DNA from: Croceitalea sp947503285 | GTDB taxonomy: Bacteria > Bacteroidota > Bacteroidia > Flavobacteriales > Flavobacteriaceae | Assembly: GCF_036985505.1 (NCBI RefSeq) | Contig: NZ_BTGQ01000003.1 | Span: 372,001-436,000, forward strand | Direction of reading: 5' to 3' | DNA length: 64,000 bases | Shown here: positions 47,859-56,607 of the stretch, in pieces | Layout of the letters: each line of letters starts with the position of its first letter | Numbering within the stretch: the stretch's first letter is position 1 | Notes under the pieces: generated by a model | Databases searched by the model: none | What the model was told of the DNA's origin: nothing | The model's input: the letters and a program-made list of their open reading frames with translations, nothing else | Position numbers and translations under genes: made by a program

Positions 47859-49637
47859 ATGAAAACATTTTTCACCGCCATACTGCTGGTAGGTTGTTAC
47901 ATTTCTTTCGGGCAGATTCAGGTTGCGGACTCGTTACAAAATATCATCAAAAATTATAAAGGGATTGATACTACTTTGGTCAATTTAAGACAGCGGTACG
48001 TCGCCAATAAAATGCTGCAAACCCCATCTGACACCACTTGGTTGACCTATAATCTAAAGACCTTATCGTTAGCTGAGCAATTGAATTATGAAAAGGGAAA
48101 GTTGCTGGCGAGCAATAATGTTGGCGTGGTGTACCATTATTTTCTATCAGACCCACTTACCGCACTTGACTATTATCAAATGGCATATGCCATCAGTGAA
48201 ACGAACCCTTCATTTAAGCGATACCAATTTGCCTCGCTCACCAATATGGGCCTTATCCATTACGAGCAGGAAGATTTTGACAAGGCATTGCCCATTTTTA
48301 AGAAACTCTTGGCCTTTCCGCAGCGAAAGAGCAATAGCCTATCGAATATCGGAAACATTTTTGGTCTTCGGCAACAAACCGATTCTGCGGTGTACTATTT
48401 TAAAGCTTCCATTAAGGAAGCGGAACATACCGGAGACGTACTTCAGATTGCCAATGTAAAGAGTAATTTGGGCTTGGTACAAGCACAGGCCGGACGCCTA
48501 GACGAAGGCTTGGCCAATACTTCTACAAGTCTTAAAATGATAGATTCGTTAGATCTTGAAATGTTGAGAGTGCCTGTTTACATCAACGCTGCAGAAGTGT
48601 ATATGCATAGCGATGATTTGGAAAAAGCCGAGTCGTACGCCCAAGCCAGTTTAAATGCCGTCAAGTCGTTGAACAATCTCTATACCGAGACGAAATCCCT
48701 TCAGACCTTGGCCAAAATCCAAGAAAAAAAGGGGGATTACCAAAAAGCACTTGAAAACTTCAAAGCCTATACCACCTTGAATGATAGCCTAATCAATGCA
48801 GACCTCAAAGTTGAAATATCACGGAAGGAAATCCAATATGAAGCCGATAAAAAAGAAGCTCTTGCCTTGGCCGAAACAGAACGCCAACGCGCCATCAAAA
48901 ATGCCTTTATTCTCGGCGGCGGAGGCATTATCGTAACATCTTTATTCGCTTTTGTATTGTACCGAAGAAAACAAAAAGCAGATACGGAAAAAAAGGACGC
49001 CGAGTTTAAGGCCACGGTAGCTGAGGTGGAATTGAAAGCTTTGCGGGCGCAAATGAACCCACATTTTATTTTCAACAGCCTTAATTCCATTGGTGATTAT
49101 ATTTTGAAAAATGATAGTCAAGCGGCCAGCGACTATTTGGGTAAGTTTGCCAAATTGATGCGAATGACCTTAGAAAATTCTGATAAAAAAGCAATCACCT
49201 TGGCAGAAGATATCGCATTGCTCAAGACCTATCTCGCCATAGAACGGAAACGGTTTGAAAATACCTTCGATTTCGATATTGAGGTGGCTGATGATTTGGA
49301 TGCCGATGAAGTACTGCTGCCCCCTATGCTATTGCAGCCCTTTGTAGAGAATAGCATCATTCACGGTTTGTCCACCATTGAAAAAGGTGGAAAGATCAAT
49401 ATCTCATTTGAAAGCCAAAACGATGAATTGGTTTGCACAGTTGACGATAACGGTGTTGGGCGCAGGTCAGCCCAGACATCGATTCGAGTGAACGGAAAAA
49501 GTTCTAAAGGCGTTGCCATCACCCAAAACCGAATTGATGTACTCAACAACACTAATAATGCCAATGGTTTGATCAAGATCATAGATAAGGATGCCGGCAC
49601 GAAGGTAATCGTAACATTGCCATTACACTCGGCTTAG
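47859..49637 (+). CDS. TPR-containing sensor histidine kinase of the LytS/YehU type
   Basis: Sensor of 592 residues. The chosen ATG begins a signal peptide (TFFTAILLVGCYISFG); 21 codons are open upstream but add nothing signal-like. An exported domain of TPR repeats (about 70-320) is followed by a helical linker, one transmembrane helix (349-368) and the His_kinase domain with phospho-accepting His402 in QMNPHFIFNSLNSIGDY. The C-terminal ATPase has PFVENSIIHGL and DDNGVGR. It lies 73 bases upstream of a LytTR response regulator, forming a two-component pair. The signal it senses is unknown. Confidence 0.93.
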   Translation: MKTFFTAILLVGCYISFGQIQVADSLQNIIKNYKGIDTTLVNLRQRYVANKMLQTPSDTTWLTYNLKTLSLAEQLNYEKGKLLASNNVGVVYHYFLSDPLTALDYYQMAYAISETNPSFKRYQFASLTNMGLIHYEQEDFDKALPIFKKLLAFPQRKSNSLSNIGNIFGLRQQTDSAVYYFKASIKEAEHTGDVLQIANVKSNLGLVQAQAGRLDEGLANTSTSLKMIDSLDLEMLRVPVYINAAEVYMHSDDLEKAESYAQASLNAVKSLNNLYTETKSLQTLAKIQEKKGDYQKALENFKAYTTLNDSLINADLKVEISRKEIQYEADKKEALALAETERQRAIKNAFILGGGGIIVTSLFAFVLYRRKQKADTEKKDAEFKATVAEVELKALRAQMNPHFIFNSLNSIGDYILKNDSQAASDYLGKFAKLMRMTLENSDKKAITLAEDIALLKTYLAIERKRFENTFDFDIEVADDLDADEVLLPPMLLQPFVENSIIHGLSTIEKGGKINISFESQNDELVCTVDDNGVGRRSAQTSIRVNGKSSKGVAITQNRIDVLNNTNNANGLIKIIDKDAGTKVIVTLPLHSA

Positions 49638-49710
49638 TGTTCATCCGCACCTAATTTGAAGTATTCTTATCTTTAGTGGCAAAACGCGACCTGCTTGAAC
49701 TTGAACCACG

Positions 49711-50448
49711 ATGATAAAAACCTTGATTGTTGATGATGAGGCCCACTGCATCAACAGGCTGTTGCATTTAATCGAAAGACGACCGAATACGTTTGAGGTC
49801 ATTGAAACTTGCCGAACCGTAAAAACAGCTCTCGAAGCTGTCAAAAATAATGAATTGGATTTAGTGTTTTTGGATATTGAAATCAATGACAAAACGGGTT
49901 TTGATTTTCTTCGTCAAGTAGAACATATCCATTTCAATACCATATTCACCACCGCCTTTAACAACTATGCGATCAAGGCCTTTAAGTATAGTGCCTTTGA
50001 TTATCTGATGAAACCCATCGATGTAGATGAATTCAACGAATCCATAGAACGACTTATAGGGAAAATGGCGCAAAATCAGAAGAATAACCAAGTAAAAGCC
50101 CTGCTTGAAAATGTCGAACGGCCGCAACCCAATTTATTGACGGTCTCTTCGGTAGATGGTTTTGAGACGATTCCAATTGCCGATATCATTCATCTTGAGG
50201 CCAGCGGAAACTATACCTATCTCCATACCAAAGACACCGAAAAGATTGTTTCTAAGCCCATTAAGTTCTACGAAGACCTGCTTGATAAAGGCAATTTCTT
50301 CAAATGCCATAAATCACATCTCATCAAGTTGGACCAAGTGAAAAATTATCATAAAGGAAAACAGGCCTATGTAATCATGTCCAATGGCAACCAAGTTCCT
50401 ATAGCCGTGAGGCGAAAAGAGGAATTTCTTGGTAAGTTTGATATTTAA
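49711..50448 (+). CDS. LytTR-family response regulator
   Basis: DNA-binding regulator of 245 residues. The receiver domain has the acidic pair in IVDDE, phospho-acceptor Asp55 in LVFLDIEIND, and the Lys in YLMKPIDVDEF. The LytTR domain (about 140-245) includes IIHLEASGNYTYLHT and KCHKSHLIKLDQV. It is the partner of the upstream kinase. Such pairs in flavobacteria commonly act on a few local promoters; the nearby AraC and serine hydrolase genes are possible targets, but no LytTR direct repeats were identified. Confidence 0.94.
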   Translation: MIKTLIVDDEAHCINRLLHLIERRPNTFEVIETCRTVKTALEAVKNNELDLVFLDIEINDKTGFDFLRQVEHIHFNTIFTTAFNNYAIKAFKYSAFDYLMKPIDVDEFNESIERLIGKMAQNQKNNQVKALLENVERPQPNLLTVSSVDGFETIPIADIIHLEASGNYTYLHTKDTEKIVSKPIKFYEDLLDKGNFFKCHKSHLIKLDQVKNYHKGKQAYVIMSNGNQVPIAVRRKEEFLGKFDI

Positions 50449-50530
50449 GGACTATTGATTTGGGATATTACAATAGCGTAAAACGTTGCACTCAATTTAT
50501 TGGTTGTGACGGCTAAATTTCAAAAAAACC

Positions 50531-51334
50531 ATGCTTTACAAGCCACAGCTACCGGAAGTAAAAAAGCATATTGACCACTATTGGGTCCTTAAAAGGGCAG
50601 TCCTGCAAGCGTTGGATAGTAGTCATATGTATGCCTATCCTGGCATAACCCCAGATATGATCATTGTACTTGATGGCCATTATACGATAACATATATGGG
50701 GAAAACATTTTCTTCAAACCGAAGTTTGCTTTTTAGTTTCATTCATCATAGCGTACACATAGACTTTTCTGGCCTTCAAAGCTGTATTATTGTAAAATTT
50801 AAGTCAAGGGGGCTTTCTTCCCTGAAACCTTTTCTTCCTTTTAGTGCCGATACGATTATGAGGGATTCGGTAGCCTTTGCCGATGATGTATTTGGCGCCG
50901 ATTTTAAAACCTTTAATAACAGACTGTTGCACATCGACCCGATTACATGGGTAGATGAACTTGATCAATGGTTTGCTGCGGCCTATAAAAAAGAATTTGA
51001 GGGTTTTGTAGTCGAGATGTCACAAGAAGTAAGCAAGAACTGTGATTTGAAGGTTATTATGGATGCCACAGGGTACTCTTATTCGACCCTAGAACGTTAC
51101 TTCAAAAGAGAAACGGGACTGACACCTAAGCGTTTTCAGACTTTACAACGCTTTAAAAAAGCACTTCGTGAACTCCATACCACAACGAATAAAAATTGGC
51201 AGCACTACATATCTAAATACGATTATTATGACCAAAGCCATTTTATTAAAGAAATGAGACGATTTACAGGCCATACACCGTCAGAACTACTGCAAGTTCC
51301 AAGTTTTATCAAAGTACGCCCTGATTATAGTTGA
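50531..51334 (+). CDS. AraC-family transcriptional regulator
   Basis: Regulator of 267 residues. The N-terminal half is a beta-rich sensor like that of the DUF6597-type AraC proteins (opening KPQLPEVKKHIDHYWVL). The C-terminal half has the two helix-turn-helix motifs: VIMDATGYSYSTLERYFKRETGLTP-like helices and the YDQSHFIKEMRRFTGHTPSE signature that ends most AraC domains. It is 82 bases after the response regulator and 55 bases before the serine hydrolase, all on one strand. The serine hydrolase is its most plausible target. Confidence 0.9.
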   Translation: MLYKPQLPEVKKHIDHYWVLKRAVLQALDSSHMYAYPGITPDMIIVLDGHYTITYMGKTFSSNRSLLFSFIHHSVHIDFSGLQSCIIVKFKSRGLSSLKPFLPFSADTIMRDSVAFADDVFGADFKTFNNRLLHIDPITWVDELDQWFAAAYKKEFEGFVVEMSQEVSKNCDLKVIMDATGYSYSTLERYFKRETGLTPKRFQTLQRFKKALRELHTTTNKNWQHYISKYDYYDQSHFIKEMRRFTGHTPSELLQVPSFIKVRPDYS

Positions 51335-51389
51335 CGAATTTTTACAATCGTGTTCTATTATTAATGCCAATCTTTGTCAAAAACCGAAG

Positions 51390-52544
51390 ATGATGAAAAA
51401 AATATGGATATACTTTGCTATCAGTTCATTGTTAAGCTGTTCATCTGGAAAAAACCGTATCTACAAAGAAGATTCAAATGCAGCGCTGCAACATATTTTA
51501 GATAAAAACTGTTCCCACAAAGAAACAACCGTCATAGGGGTGTCGCTAACAGTCATTTCTCCCGAATTGAATATTGACTTTTCGAACAGCTGCGGATTTG
51601 ATAGTTTAGAAAAGACAAGTTTGGTAAAAGTGGAACAGCCTTTTAGAATTGCCAGTTTAACAAAGGTTTTTGTAGCATCCGCTATTTTACGATTGTATGA
51701 AAATGGGTTGCTATCACTTGATGATTCCATCTCAGCATACATTTCGCAAGAACACATTACTATTTTGAGGGATGGCGGATATGACCCAGATAAGATAACT
51801 ATTCGGCATTGCCTTAGTCATCGCAGCGGATTGTATGATTATGCCGTAGGTGGGCCTGAATATATCGAAGTGGCCTCAAAAGATCCTTCAAAACGTTGGA
51901 CCCGTACCGAACAGGTCCAGTTCGCTATGGAATACGGGAAACCCCATGCAACACCAGGTGTTGAAGAACATTATAGTGATACGGGGTATGTATTGTTGGG
52001 TGAGATTATAGAAAATGTGAACCAATTGGGACTTGCCAAGAGTTTACGCCAACTTTTAAAATTTGACAAATTAGGGATGTCAGCTACCTATCTAGAGAGT
52101 CTTGAAAAGCGCCCTGACGGGCTATTGCCAAAGGTGAAAAGATATATGGGTGAAATTGACGCCTCAGATTGGGACAATTCAATTGATTTGTATGGAGGGG
52201 GTGGGCTGGTATCGAATACCCATGACCTGACCGTTTTTCTACAAGCCCTTTTCAATGGAAAAGTATTTGAGAAGGATACGACGCTGGATGTTATGTTGTT
52301 GAAAATGGGTTATGGAGACAGGTCAGGGGTTCTTCCTGCGCAACGTCTTGGATTTACCAGTATTATTGGAAAAAAATCAGGGGTCGAAGTGTATCTGCAC
52401 TCTGGGTTTTGGGGTACGGTCTTCATGCATATACCTGCGTATAACTGCAGTATTGCCCTTAATAATACGTACGATGGCAATAGCGATGTATTACAACAAA
52501 CCATTGATTACGTATTGGCAAAAGGGAAGAATAAAAAGTCATGA
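51390..52544 (+). CDS. Beta-lactamase-family serine hydrolase (lipoprotein)
   Basis: Class C beta-lactamase/penicillin-binding-protein-like hydrolase of 384 residues. A lipobox SLLSC (Cys17) places it in the envelope. The catalytic SxxK is Ser89-Leu-Thr-Lys92 in IASLTKVF; the second motif is Tyr195 in YSDTGY, the YxD/N form common in esterase-like members; LHSGFWG could serve as the third motif. This set is typical of peptidases and esterases in the family, and resistance to antibiotics should not be assumed. It may be controlled by the preceding AraC regulator. Confidence 0.9.
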   Translation: MMKKIWIYFAISSLLSCSSGKNRIYKEDSNAALQHILDKNCSHKETTVIGVSLTVISPELNIDFSNSCGFDSLEKTSLVKVEQPFRIASLTKVFVASAILRLYENGLLSLDDSISAYISQEHITILRDGGYDPDKITIRHCLSHRSGLYDYAVGGPEYIEVASKDPSKRWTRTEQVQFAMEYGKPHATPGVEEHYSDTGYVLLGEIIENVNQLGLAKSLRQLLKFDKLGMSATYLESLEKRPDGLLPKVKRYMGEIDASDWDNSIDLYGGGGLVSNTHDLTVFLQALFNGKVFEKDTTLDVMLLKMGYGDRSGVLPAQRLGFTSIIGKKSGVEVYLHSGFWGTVFMHIPAYNCSIALNNTYDGNSDVLQQTIDYVLAKGKNKKS

Positions 52545-52607
52545 TTATTAAGCTGTGTTAAATGTTACGTTTTACCATGGCTAAGCTAAAACTGCTACAG
52601 CCAATAT

Positions 52608-52655
52608 AAAACAAGGCGCACTTTACGTTGAAGAACACAAAGTGCACCTTGTTTT
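52608..52655. terminator. Bidirectional terminator between convergent genes
   Basis: Two 17-base arms (52608-52624 and 52639-52655) pair with one C/A mismatch across a 14-base loop. The arms begin AAAACAAGG and end CCTTGTTTT, so each strand has a T-run after the stem. It serves the serine hydrolase (+) and the GyrI-like gene (-). Confidence 0.85.
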
Positions 52656-52667
52656 AATGCCTGCTTA

Positions 52668-53123
52668 TTAAACACCGATAAGAATTTCTGCAACGCCATT
52701 GGTCAAGTCGGCGGCACGGTCATCATAAATCTCTAAATCTGCGGTATAGGTTCTCGGTAGATCCATATTCCAAATTTCCATCCAAGTATTGATGACGGCA
52801 TCTTTGGTCAAATCACCTTCAGCCATAAATTTGACAAATTTCGATTTTGCAACCAATTTTACCGTTAAGTCTTCGGGTATGTTATCGAGGCTAGCCACTT
52901 TATAACCGATGGTAATTTGATAAGGTCGTGTATGGTCACCTTCGTAGTCAGAATAAAGCGCGTAGACTGTTTCATTGATTTTGTTGGGTACTTTGTGACC
53001 GATGTTTTCGCTCATAAAACGCTGCCATAGGGCAGGAATGTCTTGTGCTGCTTTACCATTTTCATTTGAGGTTGTTGTCGAAATACCTACTAGGCTAAAA
53101 GCCTCTTTTGTTAAAGTTGTCAT
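52668..53123 (-). CDS. GyrI-like / AraC effector-binding domain protein
   Basis: Stand-alone small-molecule-binding domain of 151 residues, as in the SOUL/GyrI-like superfamily. The pattern EAFSLVGISTTTSN at the start, DIPALWQRFMSE, VYALYSDYEGD and TWMEIWNMDLPRTYTADLEIYD is typical. ATG 53123 is preferred over an in-frame TTG three codons earlier. It lies 54 bases after the WYL regulator gene on the same strand and is probably co-transcribed, suggesting ligand sensing or sequestration linked to that regulator. Confidence 0.87.
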   Translation of the reverse strand: MTTLTKEAFSLVGISTTTSNENGKAAQDIPALWQRFMSENIGHKVPNKINETVYALYSDYEGDHTRPYQITIGYKVASLDNIPEDLTVKLVAKSKFVKFMAEGDLTKDAVINTWMEIWNMDLPRTYTADLEIYDDRAADLTNGVAEILIGV

Positions 53124-53177
53124 GCGTATCAATTTTAATTTTAAACAAAACTAAAATAGCATGGTGACAAGGGTATG

Positions 53178-53882
53178 TCAGGGGTTGTCTTGAATGCCAT
53201 AATATTTTTTGTAATACTCCTCTAAAGTCATATCATGGGATTCAAATTGTTCTGAAAGGGGTATGATTTTTTGAATGTAATCTATTCTAAATACTCGAAA
53301 TTCCTTACGAAGTCGACAAAATGCAATCAAAAGCCAATTGCCTTCGGTACTATAGAGGGCAAAGGGTTCAATATCTCGTTCGGTACGTATTTGAAGCGAC
53401 GAGAAATATACAATTCGCAATAGCCGAAAGTCGGTAATAGCTGCTTGAATTTGCATTAGATAGTTGCTGGTCTTTTGGTGCGTATGGTTACTTCTAAAAT
53501 AGACTCGATTTGATAGTAGTTCGGTCTTTTCTTTTTGCGGACCTTTTAGAAGGGCTTTTATCTTTTGAATAGCCTCTTGATAGTGCTGCACGAATGATGC
53601 ATCTTTGTTTTTGACCACCAATTGCTCAGCAGTAATTAAGGCGTTTGCCTCACTTTCAGAAAACATAATGGGCGGCAATTTATAGCCTTCCATAATACTA
53701 TAGCCCCGACCTTCTTCGGTCACTATCGGAATACCTGATTTTTCAAGCGTTCGAATATCACGATAAATGGTCCTAACACTAACGTTGTATTTTTTGGCCA
53801 ATGCCGTTGCCGTTACGATTTTTGAAGATTGTAACTGGGTAAGTATGGCAGTCAATCGTGAAAGTCTTGGCTTTTCTTCCAT
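53178..53882 (-). CDS. YafY-type HTH/WYL-domain transcriptional regulator
   Basis: DNA-binding protein of 234 residues. The N-terminal winged helix (HTH_11, about 5-60) includes ALAKKYNVSVRTIYRDIRTLEKSGIP. The WYL domain (about 140-220) contains IEPFALYSTEGNWLLIAFCRLR, with Trp-Leu-Leu in place of the canonical Trp-Tyr-Leu. WYL domains bind nucleic acid or small ligands. It is first of a two-gene unit with the GyrI-like protein, an arrangement often seen for drug- or metabolite-responsive regulators. Confidence 0.9.
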   Translation of the reverse strand: MEEKPRLSRLTAILTQLQSSKIVTATALAKKYNVSVRTIYRDIRTLEKSGIPIVTEEGRGYSIMEGYKLPPIMFSESEANALITAEQLVVKNKDASFVQHYQEAIQKIKALLKGPQKEKTELLSNRVYFRSNHTHQKTSNYLMQIQAAITDFRLLRIVYFSSLQIRTERDIEPFALYSTEGNWLLIAFCRLRKEFRVFRIDYIQKIIPLSEQFESHDMTLEEYYKKYYGIQDNP

Positions 53883-53964
53883 CTTTGAACTTTATTATGG
53901 GCCATGAAGCTCATCATAAAATTGGAAAACACCAATTAATGAAACAATTTCAAGAAAAAGAAAT

Positions 53965-55449
53965 CTAAGCTTTGGCCGTCAACGATTTAAAGAAGACGAA
54001 ACCGAAACCTAAGAACAACATCAAATGAAAAGGAAACAATCCGTAGTCATTTAAGGGAATGGCGCTATACATGCCGAACAAAAAGTAAATCATCAGACCA
54101 AATTCAATGACCATATTTGGTGAAAGCTTTTTGGTGATATACTTATTTCCCTTCCAACTATCCGTAAGGCTATTGATGTTGAATTTTGGTGTTCGAACAA
54201 ATTCGCTGCGTTTGCCCAAATGGCCTTCCATTACCGCAATGGAGTTGTGCAATGACAAGCCTAATGCCACAGAGAAGAAGGTGAAGAATAATTTAATATA
54301 GTCAACAAATTTGTCAAAACCACTGCCCTGTATGCTCTTATAGGTAAACCAATAGCAGAAAAATAAGATGATGGTACTTACGATAAAGAAACTGGTAACC
54401 TCAAATACCCATCCCAAATGACCATAAGTGTTCTTAATGTAGAGCATGGGTATACTCAATAGTGCCACAATGAAGACACATAAGAACATGGAACTGTTCA
54501 ATAAGTGCATTACGCCATGGAACTTGGTCTTGAAATCAATGTTCTTTGATTTTACTACGCTAAGCACTGTTTTTCTAAAGTTTTCAGCCCCACCCTTGTT
54601 CCATCGAAACTGTTGCGAACGCGCAGCACTCATCACCACGGGCAATTCAGCTGGGGTCTCAACATCTTCCAAATACTTGAACTTCCAGTTTTTTAATTGT
54701 GCGCGATAACTGAGGTCTAAGTCCTCAGTAAGGGTATCCCCCTCCCAGTTACCGGCATCTAGAATACAGGTTTTCCTCCAAATACCTGCGGTACCATTAA
54801 AGTTGATAAAGTGTCCTTTTGAATTACGACCTACCTGTTCTAAGGTGAAATGCGCATCGAGGGCAAAGGCCTGAATTCTTGTCAGTGTAGAGTAATCCCT
54901 ATTGATATGCCCCCAGCGGGTCTGTACTACACCAATTTCACTGTCTTTAAAATATGGTACGGTTTTTTTCAACCAGTCGCTTTCGGGTAGAAAGTCTGCG
55001 TCAAAAATAGCGACAAATTCCCCTTTCGCGATTTCTAAACCTTCTTTTAAGGCGCCAGCCTTAAAGCCTTGGCGATTTTCCCTGCGTATGTGTTGAATAT
55101 CCAATCCTGTTTTTTGAAGCTCTTCGATTCTAGAGGCCGTCTCTATTACGGTATCATCGGTAGAATCGTCTAAAACCTGAATTTCCAGTTTACTTTTGGG
55201 ATATTCGATTTTAGCAATATTATCCAGCAACCGCTCCATAACATATTCTTCATTGTAAATGGGCAATTGTATGGTAACGTGTGGTATTTCCTTAGGATCC
55301 AAAAGATTGAATTTCGGAGCTTCTTCGTTTTGGCGTTTATTACTCAAATAGTTGACCAATAAATTTAATTGCGCCAGGCTATAGCAAAAAATTAAAATCA
55401 ATGCGAAACTGTAAATAGCGATGATGATGTAAGCGATTGTTAGTCCCAT
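53965..55449 (-). CDS. Membrane GT2 glycosyltransferase (cellulose synthase-like)
   Basis: Processive-type family 2 transferase of 494 residues. One N-terminal helix precedes the catalytic domain, and about four helices follow it. Catalytic motifs are in order: VLDDSTDD, the DxD in IFDADFLPE, the base region in TLTEDLDLSYR, and QQFRW (the QxxRW acceptor motif). This set is shared with bacterial cellulose-synthase-like and glucomannan-synthase-like enzymes. Its start is two bases past the DPM-like gene, so it is last in a four-gene operon. The polymer it makes is unknown; no BcsB, BcsC or export gene is adjacent. Confidence 0.9.
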   Translation of the reverse strand: MGLTIAYIIIAIYSFALILIFCYSLAQLNLLVNYLSNKRQNEEAPKFNLLDPKEIPHVTIQLPIYNEEYVMERLLDNIAKIEYPKSKLEIQVLDDSTDDTVIETASRIEELQKTGLDIQHIRRENRQGFKAGALKEGLEIAKGEFVAIFDADFLPESDWLKKTVPYFKDSEIGVVQTRWGHINRDYSTLTRIQAFALDAHFTLEQVGRNSKGHFINFNGTAGIWRKTCILDAGNWEGDTLTEDLDLSYRAQLKNWKFKYLEDVETPAELPVVMSAARSQQFRWNKGGAENFRKTVLSVVKSKNIDFKTKFHGVMHLLNSSMFLCVFIVALLSIPMLYIKNTYGHLGWVFEVTSFFIVSTIILFFCYWFTYKSIQGSGFDKFVDYIKLFFTFFSVALGLSLHNSIAVMEGHLGKRSEFVRTPKFNINSLTDSWKGNKYITKKLSPNMVIEFGLMIYFLFGMYSAIPLNDYGLFPFHLMLFLGFGFVFFKSLTAKA

Positions 55450-55451
55450 AA

Positions 55452-56144
55452 TTATTTAATGCTGTATTTGAATATCCAACCTAAAATTTTAATGCCTGCA
55501 AATATAGCACCTTTTACGGTACCTGATACTTTTGAGACCCCGATTCTTTTCTTGTAACGTACTGGTACTTCGGTATATGCCAATTTTTTGCGTAAAGCTT
55601 TCAATTGCATTTCAACCGTCCACCCGTAAGTTTTGTCCTGCATTTGTAATTCTTTGAGCTTTTCGTATTTAATGGCCCTGAAAGGTCCTAAATCCGTAAA
55701 TTTTGCCCCAAAAAACAAGCGCATCAAAAAAGTGGCCAATTCATTGCCAAAAATTTGGGGAAACGTCATTGAACCTGCTTCGCGTAGTTCTTTTTTCCGT
55801 GCACCGATGACCAAATCCATATTCTCATTTAATATGGGAGCTACTACCTTATCCAAATCATCTGGGTAATCGGAGTAGTCTCCGTCAATAAATACGACAA
55901 TGTCGGGTTGTTTGGATTGTTCGTCGATATACTGCAGTCCTTTCAAGCAAGCATATCCATAGCCTTTTCTATTTTCAGTCAAGACCGTGGCACCTGCTTT
56001 TTGTGCATTTTCTACCGTATCGTCGTTTGAATTATTGTTGACAACAATAATCTCAGCTACTGAATTTGGCAGTTCGCTTACCACCTTACCAATGGAATCC
56101 CCTTCATTAAAGGCGGGAATGATAACTTTGATTATAGCACTCAT
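55452..56144 (-). CDS. GT2 glycosyltransferase, dolichol-phosphate-mannose-synthase-like
   Basis: Soluble or membrane-attached transferase of 230 residues. Motifs include VIIPAFNEGDSIGKVV at the N-terminus, the metal-binding VVFIDGDYSDYPDDL, and the acceptor-loop QDKTYGWTVEMQLKALRKK. The C-terminus IKILGWIFKYSIK may lie on the membrane. DPM-like enzymes charge polyprenyl phosphate with a sugar, which could then supply a membrane transferase such as the one downstream or the GT-C protein at 43-44 kb. Its start overlaps the MORN gene's stop by 4 bases. Confidence 0.9.
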   Translation of the reverse strand: MSAIIKVIIPAFNEGDSIGKVVSELPNSVAEIIVVNNNSNDDTVENAQKAGATVLTENRKGYGYACLKGLQYIDEQSKQPDIVVFIDGDYSDYPDDLDKVVAPILNENMDLVIGARKKELREAGSMTFPQIFGNELATFLMRLFFGAKFTDLGPFRAIKYEKLKELQMQDKTYGWTVEMQLKALRKKLAYTEVPVRYKKRIGVSKVSGTVKGAIFAGIKILGWIFKYSIK

Positions 56145-56605
56145 TTAAGATCTGAGAGTTTGTTCTCTTTTTTAAAGCTGCTAAAGCTAAACCATTCTTT
56201 TATCTTTTTTCCATTTTTATATTTCTCCGCAGATTTTAACTCTTCGTTTCTATATTTCAGGCAATACCCGTTTTTAATGCCGTCTTTTAATTGGCACTTG
56301 TGGTCGACTTTTTGATTCTCATCATAGAATAGCCACCAGTTTACTTTATTGCCCTTATCAAAGTGGCCTTCGCTTTTTAATCTTCCAGTCGTGTCATAAG
56401 CGTACCAATAGCCAACTTTGACATTATTCTTAAAATGGCCTTGTTCACTGATTTTGCCATTTTCGTAGTAAAATTTCCAAAAATCTTCCTTTGAATCCCC
56501 CTTTTTCCAGCCTTGTGCCTTTAATTGTCCATTTTCATAAAACTCCCTGTGATACGATTTACCCAGTGAAGCACACAAAAAGAGCAAGATAAGAAAGCGG
56601 GACAT
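56141..56605 (-). CDS. MORN-repeat / toxin-antitoxin YwqK-like protein
   Basis: Exported protein of 154 residues with a short signal sequence (FLILLFLCASLGKSYH). At least four MORN-type repeats follow, such as YENGQLKAQGWKKGD, YYENGKISEQGHFKNN and YDTTGRLKSEGHFDKGN. Such proteins are common in Bacteroidota, and the YwqK antitoxin label is only an annotation tradition; no toxin gene is seen here. It lies between the polyferredoxin gene (2-base gap) and the DPM-like gene (4-base overlap), so it belongs to that operon. Its role is unknown. Confidence 0.82.
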   Translation of the reverse strand: MSRFLILLFLCASLGKSYHREFYENGQLKAQGWKKGDSKEDFWKFYYENGKISEQGHFKNNVKVGYWYAYDTTGRLKSEGHFDKGNKVNWWLFYDENQKVDHKCQLKDGIKNGYCLKYRNEELKSAEKYKNGKKIKEWFSFSSFKKENKLSDLK

Positions 56606-56607
56606 TG

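Noticed and set aside
51390..52544. Antibiotic-resistance beta-lactamase
   Set aside because: The motifs fit the broad serine-hydrolase family with YSD in place of YxN typical of true class C enzymes; resistance cannot be claimed.
56141..56605. Antitoxin of a toxin-antitoxin pair
   Set aside because: The MORN repeats give a YwqK-like label in databases, but no toxin gene is adjacent and the protein has a signal sequence.
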